Below are positions 7,943-15,732 of a stretch of 39,899 bases of DNA, piece by piece. Position numbers and translations under genes: made by a program. The DNA is taken from positions 1-39,899 of the IMG/VR virus record IMGVR_UViG_3300050821_017785; one strand, written 5' to 3'. The DNA is from a virus. Each line of letters starts with the position of its first letter. Positions within the stretch are counted from its first letter, which is position 1. Under the pieces are notes generated by a model. It searched no databases. It was given only the letters and a program-made list of their open reading frames with translations, and was not told the origin of the DNA.

Positions 7943-8010
7943 AGCCACTGTCTTACATTGCCTTGATTTGGCTCAATGTCATTATTCCATGGGGGATAGT
8001 AAAAACTCAA
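7943..8010 (-). CDS. Portal protein, exon 1 (22 codons plus 2 nt, TTG start)
   Basis: A TTG at 8010 follows a strong ribosome-binding site (GGAGG, 5 nt away) just after the upstream HNH gene. It opens a short frame beginning MSFYYPPWNNDIEPNQ and ending in QW plus the first two bases of a Leu codon. Without splicing this frame stops at once in the intron (TAA). Joining CT to the T at 7684 restores the portal frame exactly (QWL-LKSNRTRWNQ). The tiny exon escapes ordinary gene calling. The start is inferred from the ribosome-binding site and frame. Confidence 0.8.
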
Positions 8011-8040
8011 TGTGGCCTCCAAGTAGTTTATTTTTTAATA

Positions 8041-8619
8041 CTACTTATCCACCGTATAGCCATACTCCTTTAAAAACTCAATAGCCCAATTAACCTTATC
8101 TTCTAATCGTTGGCCTGGTGGTTGACCACGATGCCAGAGTTCTAGATTTTCAATTCTATTGTCAGTACGTATTCCGTTTTTGTGATGAACTGATTCTGTT
8201 TTTGTTTTTAGAGGACGACCTAAATACTGTGACATAACATAGACATGTTCTCGAATTCGACCCTTTAGATCCATTTGATTGGGATGTCCCTTAACTGTAA
8301 TTGTCTTATATCCCTGATAATCTATGCTCCCTTCCCCATTTTTTCGTTTCTTTATAGGCCCGTAAAGGGGCAATCCTCTCATTTTTCTATAATAAAGTTT
8401 ACCAGGGCTGTGTTCTGGAGGATTTTTTTTACGCCTTTCTTTGGCTTTAGCATTTATCCAAGCACGATGTTTTTCACGATATTCACGTTGATAATCGCTC
8501 AATTTGTCTTTATGTTTTTCGTAATATCTGATTTGAGTGAGTTTGGTACGACAGGAACGACAAAATTCTAATTTAGCTAATGGGGCAAGTTCGGCGCCAC
8601 ATATTGTACAACTCTTCAT
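8041..8619 (-). CDS. HNH endonuclease, free-standing (192 aa)
   Basis: The ATG follows AGGAG at 5 nt. The N-terminus carries a zinc-binding pair of knuckles (CTICGAEL and FCRSCRTKL), followed by a basic helical linker. The C-terminal half holds an HNH_3-type nuclease domain: HVYVMSQYLGRPL, then SVHHKNGIRTDNRIENLELW with the His-His and Asn residues of the metal-binding nuclease fold. Such enzymes are homing endonucleases that spread themselves, and sometimes a neighbouring intron, by cutting intronless alleles. It lies immediately upstream of the intron-bearing portal gene but outside the intron. Whether it drives intron homing is inference. Confidence 0.9.
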   Translation of the reverse strand: MKSCTICGAELAPLAKLEFCRSCRTKLTQIRYYEKHKDKLSDYQREYREKHRAWINAKAKERRKKNPPEHSPGKLYYRKMRGLPLYGPIKKRKNGEGSIDYQGYKTITVKGHPNQMDLKGRIREHVYVMSQYLGRPLKTKTESVHHKNGIRTDNRIENLELWHRGQPPGQRLEDKVNWAIEFLKEYGYTVDK

Positions 8620-8685
8620 AATTACTCCTATAATTTAAGGATATTATATCGAATTGAGCAATATATCTATATTACAATGAATTTT

Positions 8686-8979
8686 TCATATCCCCAACAT
8701 CAACTGCTTAGGATCAATCTTCTTCTTCCTCCAGTGGAACTTCATGTGGTCTCTAGGCTTTAGCATCTGCAAATTGCTGATATCATTATTTGATCTATTC
8801 CCATCAATATGATGTACATGCATTCCTTTCGGAATCTCGCCAAAATACATCATCCATACCCATCTGTGAGCATAAATAGCAGCCGACTTTGTTGATTGCC
8901 AATAACCTAAAGCATTGTTTTTATAAAATTTCCTTCCAAAATAGACTTGATGTTCTTTCATATCGGATAACTTTGCCAT
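8686..8979 (-). CDS. Small HNH homing endonuclease (97 aa)
   Basis: A minimal HNH nuclease with the segment AHRWVWMMYFGEIPKGMHVHHIDGNRSNN: His-His-Asp metal-binding core, then ISNLQMLKPRDHMKFH. It lacks the DNA-recognition modules of larger homing enzymes, except for a short N-terminal region (FGRKFYKNNALGYWQ). It lies in the 19-nt-spaced position right after the large terminase stop, so terminase and portal are separated by two mobile nuclease genes. The ribosome-binding site is weak (GGATA), suggesting low expression or coupling to terminase translation. Confidence 0.88.
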   Translation of the reverse strand: MAKLSDMKEHQVYFGRKFYKNNALGYWQSTKSAAIYAHRWVWMMYFGEIPKGMHVHHIDGNRSNNDISNLQMLKPRDHMKFHWRKKKIDPKQLMLGI

Positions 8980-8998
8980 TATCCAATAATTAGTTCAA

Positions 8999-10285
8999 CT
9001 AAAAATTGCTTCTAAAACGATCGTGAATATATTTATTGGGATTATGCGCATAGGGTTGATATTTTGCGACCTTATGAGTAAGAATGGCATATCTTAGCGC
9101 ATCAAGAGCATGATCATTCTGCTTTAATGGCGCATCTTCACCTTTATCAGCTTTCTTTTTATCCCAAACATATTGTTCAATTTCACTTATCAATCCCGTG
9201 CACTCGCTACATACAAACAAATTTCCTTGAGCCATCTCAGATGTCATGTGAGTAATCCCACTGAGCACATCATTGTCAGCGTCAATAGTCGCTATTCCTT
9301 TTTTCCTCAACTCCACCTTAAATGAAGCAGCGCTAGGATCAATATAAACACCCCGTATAGTATAAGGGGCCAAAAACTCTTCAACATCTTTTGCATATTC
9401 AGCATTTGTTTTTTGCCTTCCTTCCTTTCCAGAATCCCAGACATACTCCTTTTCTACCCATCGTATTACACCTTGTTGTGTGGCGTGTCCTGTGTTCACT
9501 CCTATTAATACACATGCAAAGTTATTAGTAACACCATAGTCGATACCAGCTATCCAATATTCTGCAGCTCTGGGAGGGCGTTTCACAACATGTATTTTTC
9601 TATCAAAGAAATCGAATATCGCTCCTTCTGCTAGGCACCACATACCGAGATAATTTCTCTTGTAGAAAAGACCAGACAAGCTTTCCCTTACCATCCTTTT
9701 ATACTCTTCGTCTACATATGGATTATCATCCAATACGAACTTAAGCTCGTAATATAAGGGGTCACCAGCGATAGCTTTATCTATCCATTGCTTGATCTTA
9801 TGAGTGGGATGAGATGGGTTACATGAGCAGAAAAGCCTAGAATGTGGGTTGGAAAGACGAGTATGAATCATGTCGATGATAGACTCTGGATATAACGTAA
9901 TCTCATCGCAATAGGCTAATGAAAATGTCTTCCCTTGTATAGCTCCAATAGCACCTTCATCCTTTGCTCCAACAGTAGAAATAGTCTTATTTCTGAACTT
10001 GAGTTCTGCCTTTCCAGGATGCCACGTTAGGAATGGCTGAAAAATACTCAAAGGATTATTAGGTGTATTAGCTTCCATTAGCAGCCTTACTGCGTTATGG
10101 TAAATTGTACTAGATGAGTGACCTATCATCCATATCTGACTATCAGGACATGATTCTACCGCTTGCATGAATCTAAACAAGGTTGCTACAGTCTTTCCAG
10201 AACGTACAGAGCCATGAGCAATATTGATTTTTTTTGTAGAATCTAGGATGAAATCCATTTGCTTGGGAGCGAGTAAGTTTGGCAT
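8999..10285 (-). CDS. terL: Terminase large subunit
   Basis: This is the ATP-driven packaging motor and nuclease that cuts concatemeric DNA and pumps it through the portal. Walker A is GSVRSGKT at residues 25-32; Walker B is FSLAYCDEITLYPE. The C-terminal RNase H-like nuclease shows GIDYGVTNNFACVLIG with the first catalytic Asp, GVYIDPSAASFK with the second, and NDHALDALRYAI with the third. The pattern fits the PBSX/SPP1-like (Terminase_3) group. I prefer ATG 10285 (428 aa) to the TTG four codons upstream; neither has a clear ribosome-binding site. The start region overlaps the leader of the divergent + gene at 10301. The small terminase is about 15 kb away at 25181. Confidence 0.95.
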   Translation of the reverse strand: MPNLLAPKQMDFILDSTKKINIAHGSVRSGKTVATLFRFMQAVESCPDSQIWMIGHSSSTIYHNAVRLLMEANTPNNPLSIFQPFLTWHPGKAELKFRNKTISTVGAKDEGAIGAIQGKTFSLAYCDEITLYPESIIDMIHTRLSNPHSRLFCSCNPSHPTHKIKQWIDKAIAGDPLYYELKFVLDDNPYVDEEYKRMVRESLSGLFYKRNYLGMWCLAEGAIFDFFDRKIHVVKRPPRAAEYWIAGIDYGVTNNFACVLIGVNTGHATQQGVIRWVEKEYVWDSGKEGRQKTNAEYAKDVEEFLAPYTIRGVYIDPSAASFKVELRKKGIATIDADNDVLSGITHMTSEMAQGNLFVCSECTGLISEIEQYVWDKKKADKGEDAPLKQNDHALDALRYAILTHKVAKYQPYAHNPNKYIHDRFRSNF

Positions 10286-10290
10286 ATATA
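10263..10290 (+). promoter_or_regulatory. Candidate promoter for the rightward gene at 10301
   Basis: TTGGGA, a 16-nt spacer and TATATA end 10 nt before the ATG, which is preceded by GGCAAGAT instead of a normal Shine-Dalgarno. The transcript would have a very short leader. The promoter lies inside the first codons of the terminase gene on the other strand. Confidence 0.35.
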
Positions 10291-10300
10291 TGGGCAAGAT

Positions 10301-10693
10301 ATGAAAAACCGCGCTAAATGTAAACTGTGTTTAGACATTCTTGAAAGCTTCCATACATATGATTATGTGACATGTAAATGTGGTGAGATAAGTATTTCTG
10401 GTGGATCAGATCGTTTAGAGTGTTCAGCTAAAGATTGGATAAATTTCTTAAGAATTGATGATCAAGGAAATGAAGTTGTTGTTAAAGTCAAAGATAGTGT
10501 AGAAACGACCGAATCAAAAGATGAGGATCTGCCTAATATGACAAAAGAAGATAAAATCGAAATGCTAGAAGCCATGATCAAAAATATTGAAAATCTCCCC
10601 AAGGCTGCCATGCTTACACCTATAAATCACTTTGATATGTATTCCTTTATGCTTGTGATTTTGTCTATTCTTAAGGAAGAAAAAAAGTCTTAA
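10301..10693 (+). CDS. Zinc-ribbon phage protein (130 aa, DUF7695-like N-terminus)
   Basis: The N-terminus (MKNRAKCKLCLDILESFH, then YVTCKCGEISISGG) is a zinc ribbon with CxxC and CxC knuckles, followed by a Gly turn. It resembles the short phage family known as DUF7695, from memory. The C-terminal part is helical and acidic (MTKEDKIEMLEAMIKNIENL). Its function is unknown; ribbons of this type are thought to bind nucleic acid or protein. It starts the rightward tail-fibre block and is divergent from, and overlapping with, the terminase start. Confidence 0.7.
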   Translation: MKNRAKCKLCLDILESFHTYDYVTCKCGEISISGGSDRLECSAKDWINFLRIDDQGNEVVVKVKDSVETTESKDEDLPNMTKEDKIEMLEAMIKNIENLPKAAMLTPINHFDMYSFMLVILSILKEEKKS

Positions 10694-10706
10694 ATAATTC
10701 TCTTTA

Positions 10707-10753
10707 AAAAAATCTCCGCAAGTCTTAGATATGGGCTTAATAGGAGATTTTTT
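10707..10753 (+). promoter_or_regulatory. Long A/T-flanked hairpin covering the ribosome-binding site of the first fibre gene
   Basis: AAAAAATCTCC (10707-10717) and GGAGATTTTTT (10743-10753) are a perfect 11-bp inverted repeat with a 25-nt loop. The 3' arm contains the GGAG ribosome-binding site and ends right at the ATG of the 10754 gene. The stem with its T run also looks like a two-way terminator. It could attenuate read-through from 10301-10693 and limit translation of the fibre gene until melted. Confidence 0.6.
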
Positions 10754-11734
10754 ATGACAGCTCAGTCACCAGCAAATTTATATACTCAAGGATTTGGATC
10801 TAGACCAGAAAACGTCGAAGTTCCAGTAGTTACAAATGTAGCTCCATCCACGAGCCAGGTTAATTTTCCAATTGGAAAACGATGGATCAATACAGCTACA
10901 AACTCTGAATATGTTTTGACTTCTAGCACAACATCAGGTGGAGTAACAACTCCAACTTGGACTCTTTTAGAGTCTGGGACGTCTTCTTTTCTCTCATTGA
11001 CTGGAGATACAGGTACTGCTCTACCATCTGCTGGAAATGTTAAACTTGCTGGAACAGCCAATCAAATTTCTACATCTGCATCTGGAAGTACAGTTACATT
11101 TGCATTAACTGGTCCTTATACACCTGCAACTTATACAGCACATGGAGTTCTAATTGGTGAGGGAACAAGCGCTGTTGTTGCTACAGCAGCAGGAACGGAT
11201 GGTCAAGTGTTGACTGGTAGTACTGGTGCTGATCCTTCATTTGGGGCTATCGGCATTAGATCTGGTCTAACAGCTCATGGGGTTCTTTTAGGTGAAGGAG
11301 CCAGTGCATTTGCGGCAACGGCAGCAGGCGCTACGGGTCAAACATTAATGGGAAGCACTGGGGCTGATCCAGCATTTACTGGTTCACCATCATTTAGTGG
11401 CTCTGTTACAGCAGCAACAACAATTACCGCAACACTTGGTGACATAACTGCTACCAATGGAAACTTGGTAATGGGAACAGCTGGAAACAAGATTATCGTT
11501 CCGACAGGTTCCAATGCATCAGCTGGCACTTCTGGAGTTATGAGTGGAACACCAGGAGCTGTTGTTGTTGCAACAACTGCTTGTAGCGCTACAGCAAAGG
11601 TTTTTTATTGCCGAAATGTTACTGGTGGAACACCTGGCGAAGTATCGATAACTGCACAAGATGGAACAGGTTTTACCCTTACTAGTACAGGCAATGAAAC
11701 CAGTACATTCAACTGGTGGATCATTAACGCGTAA
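10754..11734 (+). CDS. Tail-fibre/virion appendage protein (326 aa)
   Basis: ATG with AGGAG 7 nt upstream, inside a hairpin. The N-terminal module PSTSQVNFPIGKRWINTATNSEYVLTSS matches the N-terminus of the fibre gene at 15729 (PTTNDVNYPIQTRWFNQMAETEYIL) and is probably a virion-attachment domain. Next comes SLTGDTGTALPSAGNVKLAG, a repeat motif shared with the downstream fibres. Two near-identical blocks of about 40 residues follow (TAHGVLIGEGTSAVVATAAGTDGQVLTGSTGADPSFG). The C-terminus is beta-rich. Low-complexity Thr/Ser/Gly beta repeats of this kind form trimeric fibre shafts. Receptor contact is inferred, not shown. Confidence 0.75.
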   Translation: MTAQSPANLYTQGFGSRPENVEVPVVTNVAPSTSQVNFPIGKRWINTATNSEYVLTSSTTSGGVTTPTWTLLESGTSSFLSLTGDTGTALPSAGNVKLAGTANQISTSASGSTVTFALTGPYTPATYTAHGVLIGEGTSAVVATAAGTDGQVLTGSTGADPSFGAIGIRSGLTAHGVLLGEGASAFAATAAGATGQTLMGSTGADPAFTGSPSFSGSVTAATTITATLGDITATNGNLVMGTAGNKIIVPTGSNASAGTSGVMSGTPGAVVVATTACSATAKVFYCRNVTGGTPGEVSITAQDGTGFTLTSTGNETSTFNWWIINA

Positions 11735-11747
11735 GTGAAAGGAAAAT

Positions 11748-12083
11748 ATGAGCAATCGACAAACTGTCACATTTGATGCCATTAGAACTCTAGCTCAAGC
11801 TAGTATTTCAAGTTCATATGCTGCTGTTGGGGGCCCTTTTGTTAACCCTGTTCGGCTAATTTGTATTACAAACAATACAGATGGAGATATGTTTTTTTCG
11901 GTAGATGGCACAACGAATCATCTCTTCATTCCCAAGGGAGCATTCAAACTATTTGACTTGAATACTAATAGGACTCACGTAGATCAATATTGGGTGCTTC
12001 CAGCAAATACTCAATTCTACGTAAAATATAGCACAGCACCAATGTCAGGAGCAGTTTACATCGAATGCCTTTGGGGGCAGTGA
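11748..12083 (+). CDS. Small virion protein of the fibre cluster (111 aa)
   Basis: ATG follows AAAGGA at 5-6 nt. The sequence is a compact beta-sandwich-like domain: TVTFDAIRTLAQASISSSYAAVG, NPVRLICITNNTDGDMFFSVDG, KLFDLNTNR, FYVKYS and GAVYIECLWG. I recall similar proteins beside tail-fibre genes in other podoviruses. It is too short to be a fibre itself and may be an adaptor or decoration subunit. Its stop overlaps the next start (TGATG). Confidence 0.6.
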   Translation: MSNRQTVTFDAIRTLAQASISSSYAAVGGPFVNPVRLICITNNTDGDMFFSVDGTTNHLFIPKGAFKLFDLNTNRTHVDQYWVLPANTQFYVKYSTAPMSGAVYIECLWGQ

Positions 12084-12724
12084 TGCAAAATGTACAAGTA
12101 TCAGCTAATATCCACGCAATAGAAGGAAAGGTTGATCTTGTAAAGCGCGAGATGGAGTCAGTCCATGACCATATCAATCGTTTTAAATTGCATTTTGACG
12201 AGCTTTTCAAAAAGCCTAATGTCCCAGTAGAGTTTGAAAACTTTAAGTCATTGGTCGAATCCTTTATTAAGGATACTGAAGATAAATTTGTCTCAACAAT
12301 TTCTGCAATTTCAGGAATAAGATCTTGTTTAGAGACTGCGAAAATCAACATCAATAGTCATGATACAGAAATAAAAATGTTGAGACGAGTTCTTCCTGTC
12401 ATAGAACAGAAGATTGATGATACAAAAGAAGATTTTTCGAGTAAAATCGTTTCCATTTCTACCGCGTTCAATAATAAATTTGACGATCATGCCGACAAGC
12501 AAAAGAAGCAGTTGGAAATATTTAGCATTCAAGCAATGTCAGCGCCAAATTCTGTTATAGAAAGCAATAAACAACTACTCGATAAAATTGAAGTTGCTTG
12601 CATTGATGGCGCTAATGCCCTTTTAAAGGCATCTAATATTGAACTCACGGTAAAGCTCCTAGAAAGAAAGATAGAAAATCTGACTTTGCAAGTTAAAAAA
12701 GCCGAACTTACGCAACAAGTATAG
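12083..12724 (+). CDS. Coiled-coil protein of the fibre cluster (213 aa)
   Basis: ATG 12083 overlaps the previous stop and has GGGGGC upstream. The same frame opens earlier inside the previous gene, but this overlap is the more usual arrangement. The product is almost wholly alpha-helical with repeated heptads (AIEGKVDLVKREMESVHDHI, then IELTVKLLERKIENLTLQVK). It lacks membrane segments. It lies between fibre genes, so it may be a helical fibre stem, a chaperone or a connector. The next fibre gene begins 8 nt after its stop. Confidence 0.6.
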   Translation: MQNVQVSANIHAIEGKVDLVKREMESVHDHINRFKLHFDELFKKPNVPVEFENFKSLVESFIKDTEDKFVSTISAISGIRSCLETAKININSHDTEIKMLRRVLPVIEQKIDDTKEDFSSKIVSISTAFNNKFDDHADKQKKQLEIFSIQAMSAPNSVIESNKQLLDKIEVACIDGANALLKASNIELTVKLLERKIENLTLQVKKAELTQQV

Positions 12725-12731
12725 GTATTTT

Positions 12732-14699
12732 ATTTCACAGGCTGGCGAAATAAGTGTAGTAAAAAACAATCCTAGTATTCCCACTTCATTCATTACAGAT
12801 AGTGGTACAGCTGTTCCTATCGCAAATGATCTTTTTATTTTAGGGGGTTCCGTTGCTGCACATGGCGTTCCTCTTCAAACAACAGGTGCTACAGATGTTG
12901 TAACCATCAATGTACAAAAGGCGTCAGCACAAGGTGCATCCAGTGGAGCTAATGCTGGTGTTGCATCATTCGATAGTACAGATTTTGCAGTTGATGCAAA
13001 TGGTTTTGTGACTTTTAGTGGATCAGGATCAACTGAGACTCTCACAGGAAATAGTGGTGGTGCAGTATCACCTACTGCAAACAATATAAACACTGTAGGC
13101 ACTGGATCCATTACGATCGTTGGCAATCCTGGTACTAGCACACTTACTACAGAGCTTACGGGACTAACGAATCATTCAATACTAGTAGGAGCTGGTACAC
13201 CTACGATTACCTCATTAGGCGTCGCAACGAATGGCCAACTTCCAATTGGCTCAACAGGTGCAGATCCCGTACTAGCCAATATTACAAGTTCTGGCGGTAC
13301 AATTTCTATTACTAATGGAGCTGGCTCTATTAGTATCGATGTAAATGGATCGCACGTAGGAGAGACAATAACAGGAAATAGTGGGGGTGCCCTATCTCCT
13401 ACAGCGGGAAACTGGAATATCTTTGGCGCTTCAACCGCAGCAGGCACTATACCTGTCACCACATCTGGATCCGTTAGCACTCTTACTGTAAATGTGCAAA
13501 AAGCTCAGGCAATTGCCGCTACTGATGCGACGAAAGTAGGCCTTGCAAACTTCAATTCCACAGATTTTTCCGTAGATGCAAATGGATTTGTTTCTGCTTC
13601 ATCCACTGGATATATAAGAACTATAACAGGAACGACCGGAGGAGCCGAATCTCCAGCAGCTGGAGGTAATTTTAATATTTTGGGAGGCACTGCTGCTGCG
13701 GGCACTACGCCTGTTGTAGTAGCAGGATCGGCTAATACAGAAACTGTTAAAGTTCAAATATCTCAGGCTATAGCTTCAACTGATGCAACAAAAATTGGTT
13801 TATCAGCATTTAATAGCGCTCAATTCTCGGTTGATGCTAATGGTTTTGTATCTGCTATTGCTGGAGGATCTGGTATTAACACTATTAATGGAGATAGTGG
13901 ATCGATCACAGGATCAACGGTTACAATCTATGCTCACAATTCTACAAATAGTACTGGAGCATCAGTTTCATTCATAAATAGCGGAACCATTTCCACCTTT
14001 ACCTTAAGCGATGGTGGAGCAAATGTTCTATTAGGACAAAACAGTGGAAATTTGACGCTTTCCGGATCAGCTCCAGGGGGGTCGGGAAATGTTGGGGTTG
14101 GTTTTAATACCCTTAATTCCCTTCAAACGGGAAATTTTAATTGTGCTTTAGGTTATGGATCAGGTGATTTCTATACCACCAATGAATCAAATAACATTAT
14201 GATTATGAATCAAGGAACCGTAGCCGACAATAATACTATTCGGGTAGGCACACAAGGGTCTGGATCAGGTCAACAAAACAAATGCTTCATCGCTGGAATA
14301 GCCTCTGTTTCAGTATCTAATGTGAACTTTGTCACCATCAACACTTCTACAGGCCAACTTGGATCTGTCGCCAGCATCACACCGACGTTCACATGGACTG
14401 ATGAAAATACTAACTTCAATGCAGCCGCTAATGGTAACTATTTTATTACGGGAGCAGCTATAGCCACTCTTCCTGCTTCTCCAAGTCAGGGAAATACAGT
14501 TGCCTTTGCTGTAGACACAGCTAGTACACTTACTATCACAGCCAATACAGGACAAGTAATTCGTATTGGTTCCGCAGTATCGGCAGCTGCTGGAACGGCG
14601 GTAAATAATGCTAGGGGTGATAGTGTAACTCTTGTATATAGAAGCTCTGATACAGCATGGATAGCAACAAGCGTTATAGGAACATTTACGGTGACCTAA
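12732..14699 (+). CDS. Long repeat-containing tail-fibre protein with probable ATT start (655 aa)
   Basis: The open frame begins after a stop at 12681 and contains no ATG, GTG or TTG until GTG 13008. That GTG falls in the middle of a conserved repeat. ATT 12732 follows AGGT at 5 nt and gives the natural N-terminus MSQAGEISVVKNNPSIPTSF. The protein repeats a module of roughly 80-110 residues: ETLTGNSGGAVSPTANN, then ETITGNSGGALSPTAGN, then RTITGTTGGAESPAAGG, with FxVDANGFV recurring between them. The C-terminal part (GQNSGNLTLSG..., then TFTWTDENTNFNAAANGNYF) is a different beta domain, likely the tip. Alternatives to the ATT start are a frameshift from the previous gene or a point error. Confidence 0.75.
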   Translation: MSQAGEISVVKNNPSIPTSFITDSGTAVPIANDLFILGGSVAAHGVPLQTTGATDVVTINVQKASAQGASSGANAGVASFDSTDFAVDANGFVTFSGSGSTETLTGNSGGAVSPTANNINTVGTGSITIVGNPGTSTLTTELTGLTNHSILVGAGTPTITSLGVATNGQLPIGSTGADPVLANITSSGGTISITNGAGSISIDVNGSHVGETITGNSGGALSPTAGNWNIFGASTAAGTIPVTTSGSVSTLTVNVQKAQAIAATDATKVGLANFNSTDFSVDANGFVSASSTGYIRTITGTTGGAESPAAGGNFNILGGTAAAGTTPVVVAGSANTETVKVQISQAIASTDATKIGLSAFNSAQFSVDANGFVSAIAGGSGINTINGDSGSITGSTVTIYAHNSTNSTGASVSFINSGTISTFTLSDGGANVLLGQNSGNLTLSGSAPGGSGNVGVGFNTLNSLQTGNFNCALGYGSGDFYTTNESNNIMIMNQGTVADNNTIRVGTQGSGSGQQNKCFIAGIASVSVSNVNFVTINTSTGQLGSVASITPTFTWTDENTNFNAAANGNYFITGAAIATLPASPSQGNTVAFAVDTASTLTITANTGQVIRIGSAVSAAAGTAVNNARGDSVTLVYRSSDTAWIATSVIGTFTVT

Positions 14700-14700
14700 T

Positions 14701-15732
14701 ATGACAGAAGCAAATGCAATAAATGCAGCAACTACAGGAATTGTAGGAAATACTGGAACATCTTTTACCGGTACTGCTGTTACTGCACATAATGTTATTG
14801 TAGGTGGTAGTACAACAAGTACACTAACAAATGTCGCCCCTTCTGCAACGAGTGGTGTTCCTCTTATTAGCCAAGGAGCTTCTTCTGATCCAGCTTTCGG
14901 GACTGCTGTGGTTGCAGGTGGAGGGACAGGAAATACCACATTTACTGCCTATTCAGTCATCACCGCCGGAACAACTGCAACAGGAGCTTTTCAAAACGTA
15001 TCGGGAGTTGGAACATCTGGACAGGTTCTCACTTCAAATGGAGCTGCGGCACTTCCCACTTGGCAAGCAAATCCAGTTAATAGTTTCGCCGTCAATCTCC
15101 AAACATTTACATCTTCTGGAACTTATACTCCAACTTCTGGCATGGTTTACTGCATTATAGAATGTGTTGGTGGAGGGGGAGGTGGAGGTGGATCGGCCTC
15201 CGCGAGCGCTGGATTTTATTCAGTTGGAGGAGCAGGTGGTGGTGGCGGATATGCAAGAAAAATATCCACAGCAGCAGCAATTGGAGTTTCTCAAACTGTC
15301 ACTGTAGGTGCTGCTGGGACAGCAGGTAGCGCCGGTAATAATGCAGGAGGCAACGGAGGAGATTCCTCTGTCGGAACTCTTTGTATTGGAAAGGGCGCAA
15401 CAGGAGGAAACGGTAATGCTGGCAATGGACCCTCCAATGGTGGCGGTGGTGGAGTAGCAGGAACAGGAGACTTTACATTGCCTGGACAAGCTGGATGCTG
15501 CGGCAATTTTACTGCTGGAGCGAGTGCAACAGGATACACATCTTTAGGCGGAAATTCATATTTTGGAACAGGAACTACTCAGGTAGCCTTAAATGGAGCG
15601 AATGGAACGCCTTCAGCAGGAAATTTATATGGTGGCGGTGGTGGTGGTGGTGCTTCATATAATGCTGGAGGAACACAAGCAGGCGCTGCTGGAGCCAAAG
15701 GCGTGGTAATCATAACGGAGTATATTACATGA
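14701..15732 (+). CDS. Glycine-rich tail-fibre/adhesin protein (343 aa)
   Basis: The ATG lies one base after the previous stop. The N-terminal 130 residues are Thr/Ala-rich fibre repeats (TAHNVIVGGSTTSTLTNVAPSATSGVPLIS). After FTSSGTYTPTSGMVYCIIECVGG comes a glycine-rich domain with long Gly runs (GGGGGGGGS, GGAGGGGGYARK, GGGGGGGASYNAGG) separated by variable segments. It ends with AAGAKGVVIITEYIT. Glycine-rich domains of this type in phage adhesins can form packed polyglycine helices whose loops recognise the receptor. It is probably a receptor-binding tip, by analogy with other phage glycine-rich adhesins. Confidence 0.75.
   Translation: MTEANAINAATTGIVGNTGTSFTGTAVTAHNVIVGGSTTSTLTNVAPSATSGVPLISQGASSDPAFGTAVVAGGGTGNTTFTAYSVITAGTTATGAFQNVSGVGTSGQVLTSNGAAALPTWQANPVNSFAVNLQTFTSSGTYTPTSGMVYCIIECVGGGGGGGGSASASAGFYSVGGAGGGGGYARKISTAAAIGVSQTVTVGAAGTAGSAGNNAGGNGGDSSVGTLCIGKGATGGNGNAGNGPSNGGGGGVAGTGDFTLPGQAGCCGNFTAGASATGYTSLGGNSYFGTGTTQVALNGANGTPSAGNLYGGGGGGGASYNAGGTQAGAAGAKGVVIITEYIT

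Noticed and set aside
8041-8979. HNH genes as intron-encoded ORFs
   Set aside because: The intron boundaries (P1 and the terminal G) lie wholly downstream of both genes.
13008-13010. GTG at 13008 as the start of the long fibre gene
   Set aside because: The frame is open and protein-like for 90 codons upstream, and the GTG is the Val of a conserved DANGFV motif.
10786-15539. Several long minus-strand ORFs under the fibre genes
   Set aside because: They are antisense shadows of low-complexity Thr/Gly repeats, Pro/Val-rich by translation, with no start signals.
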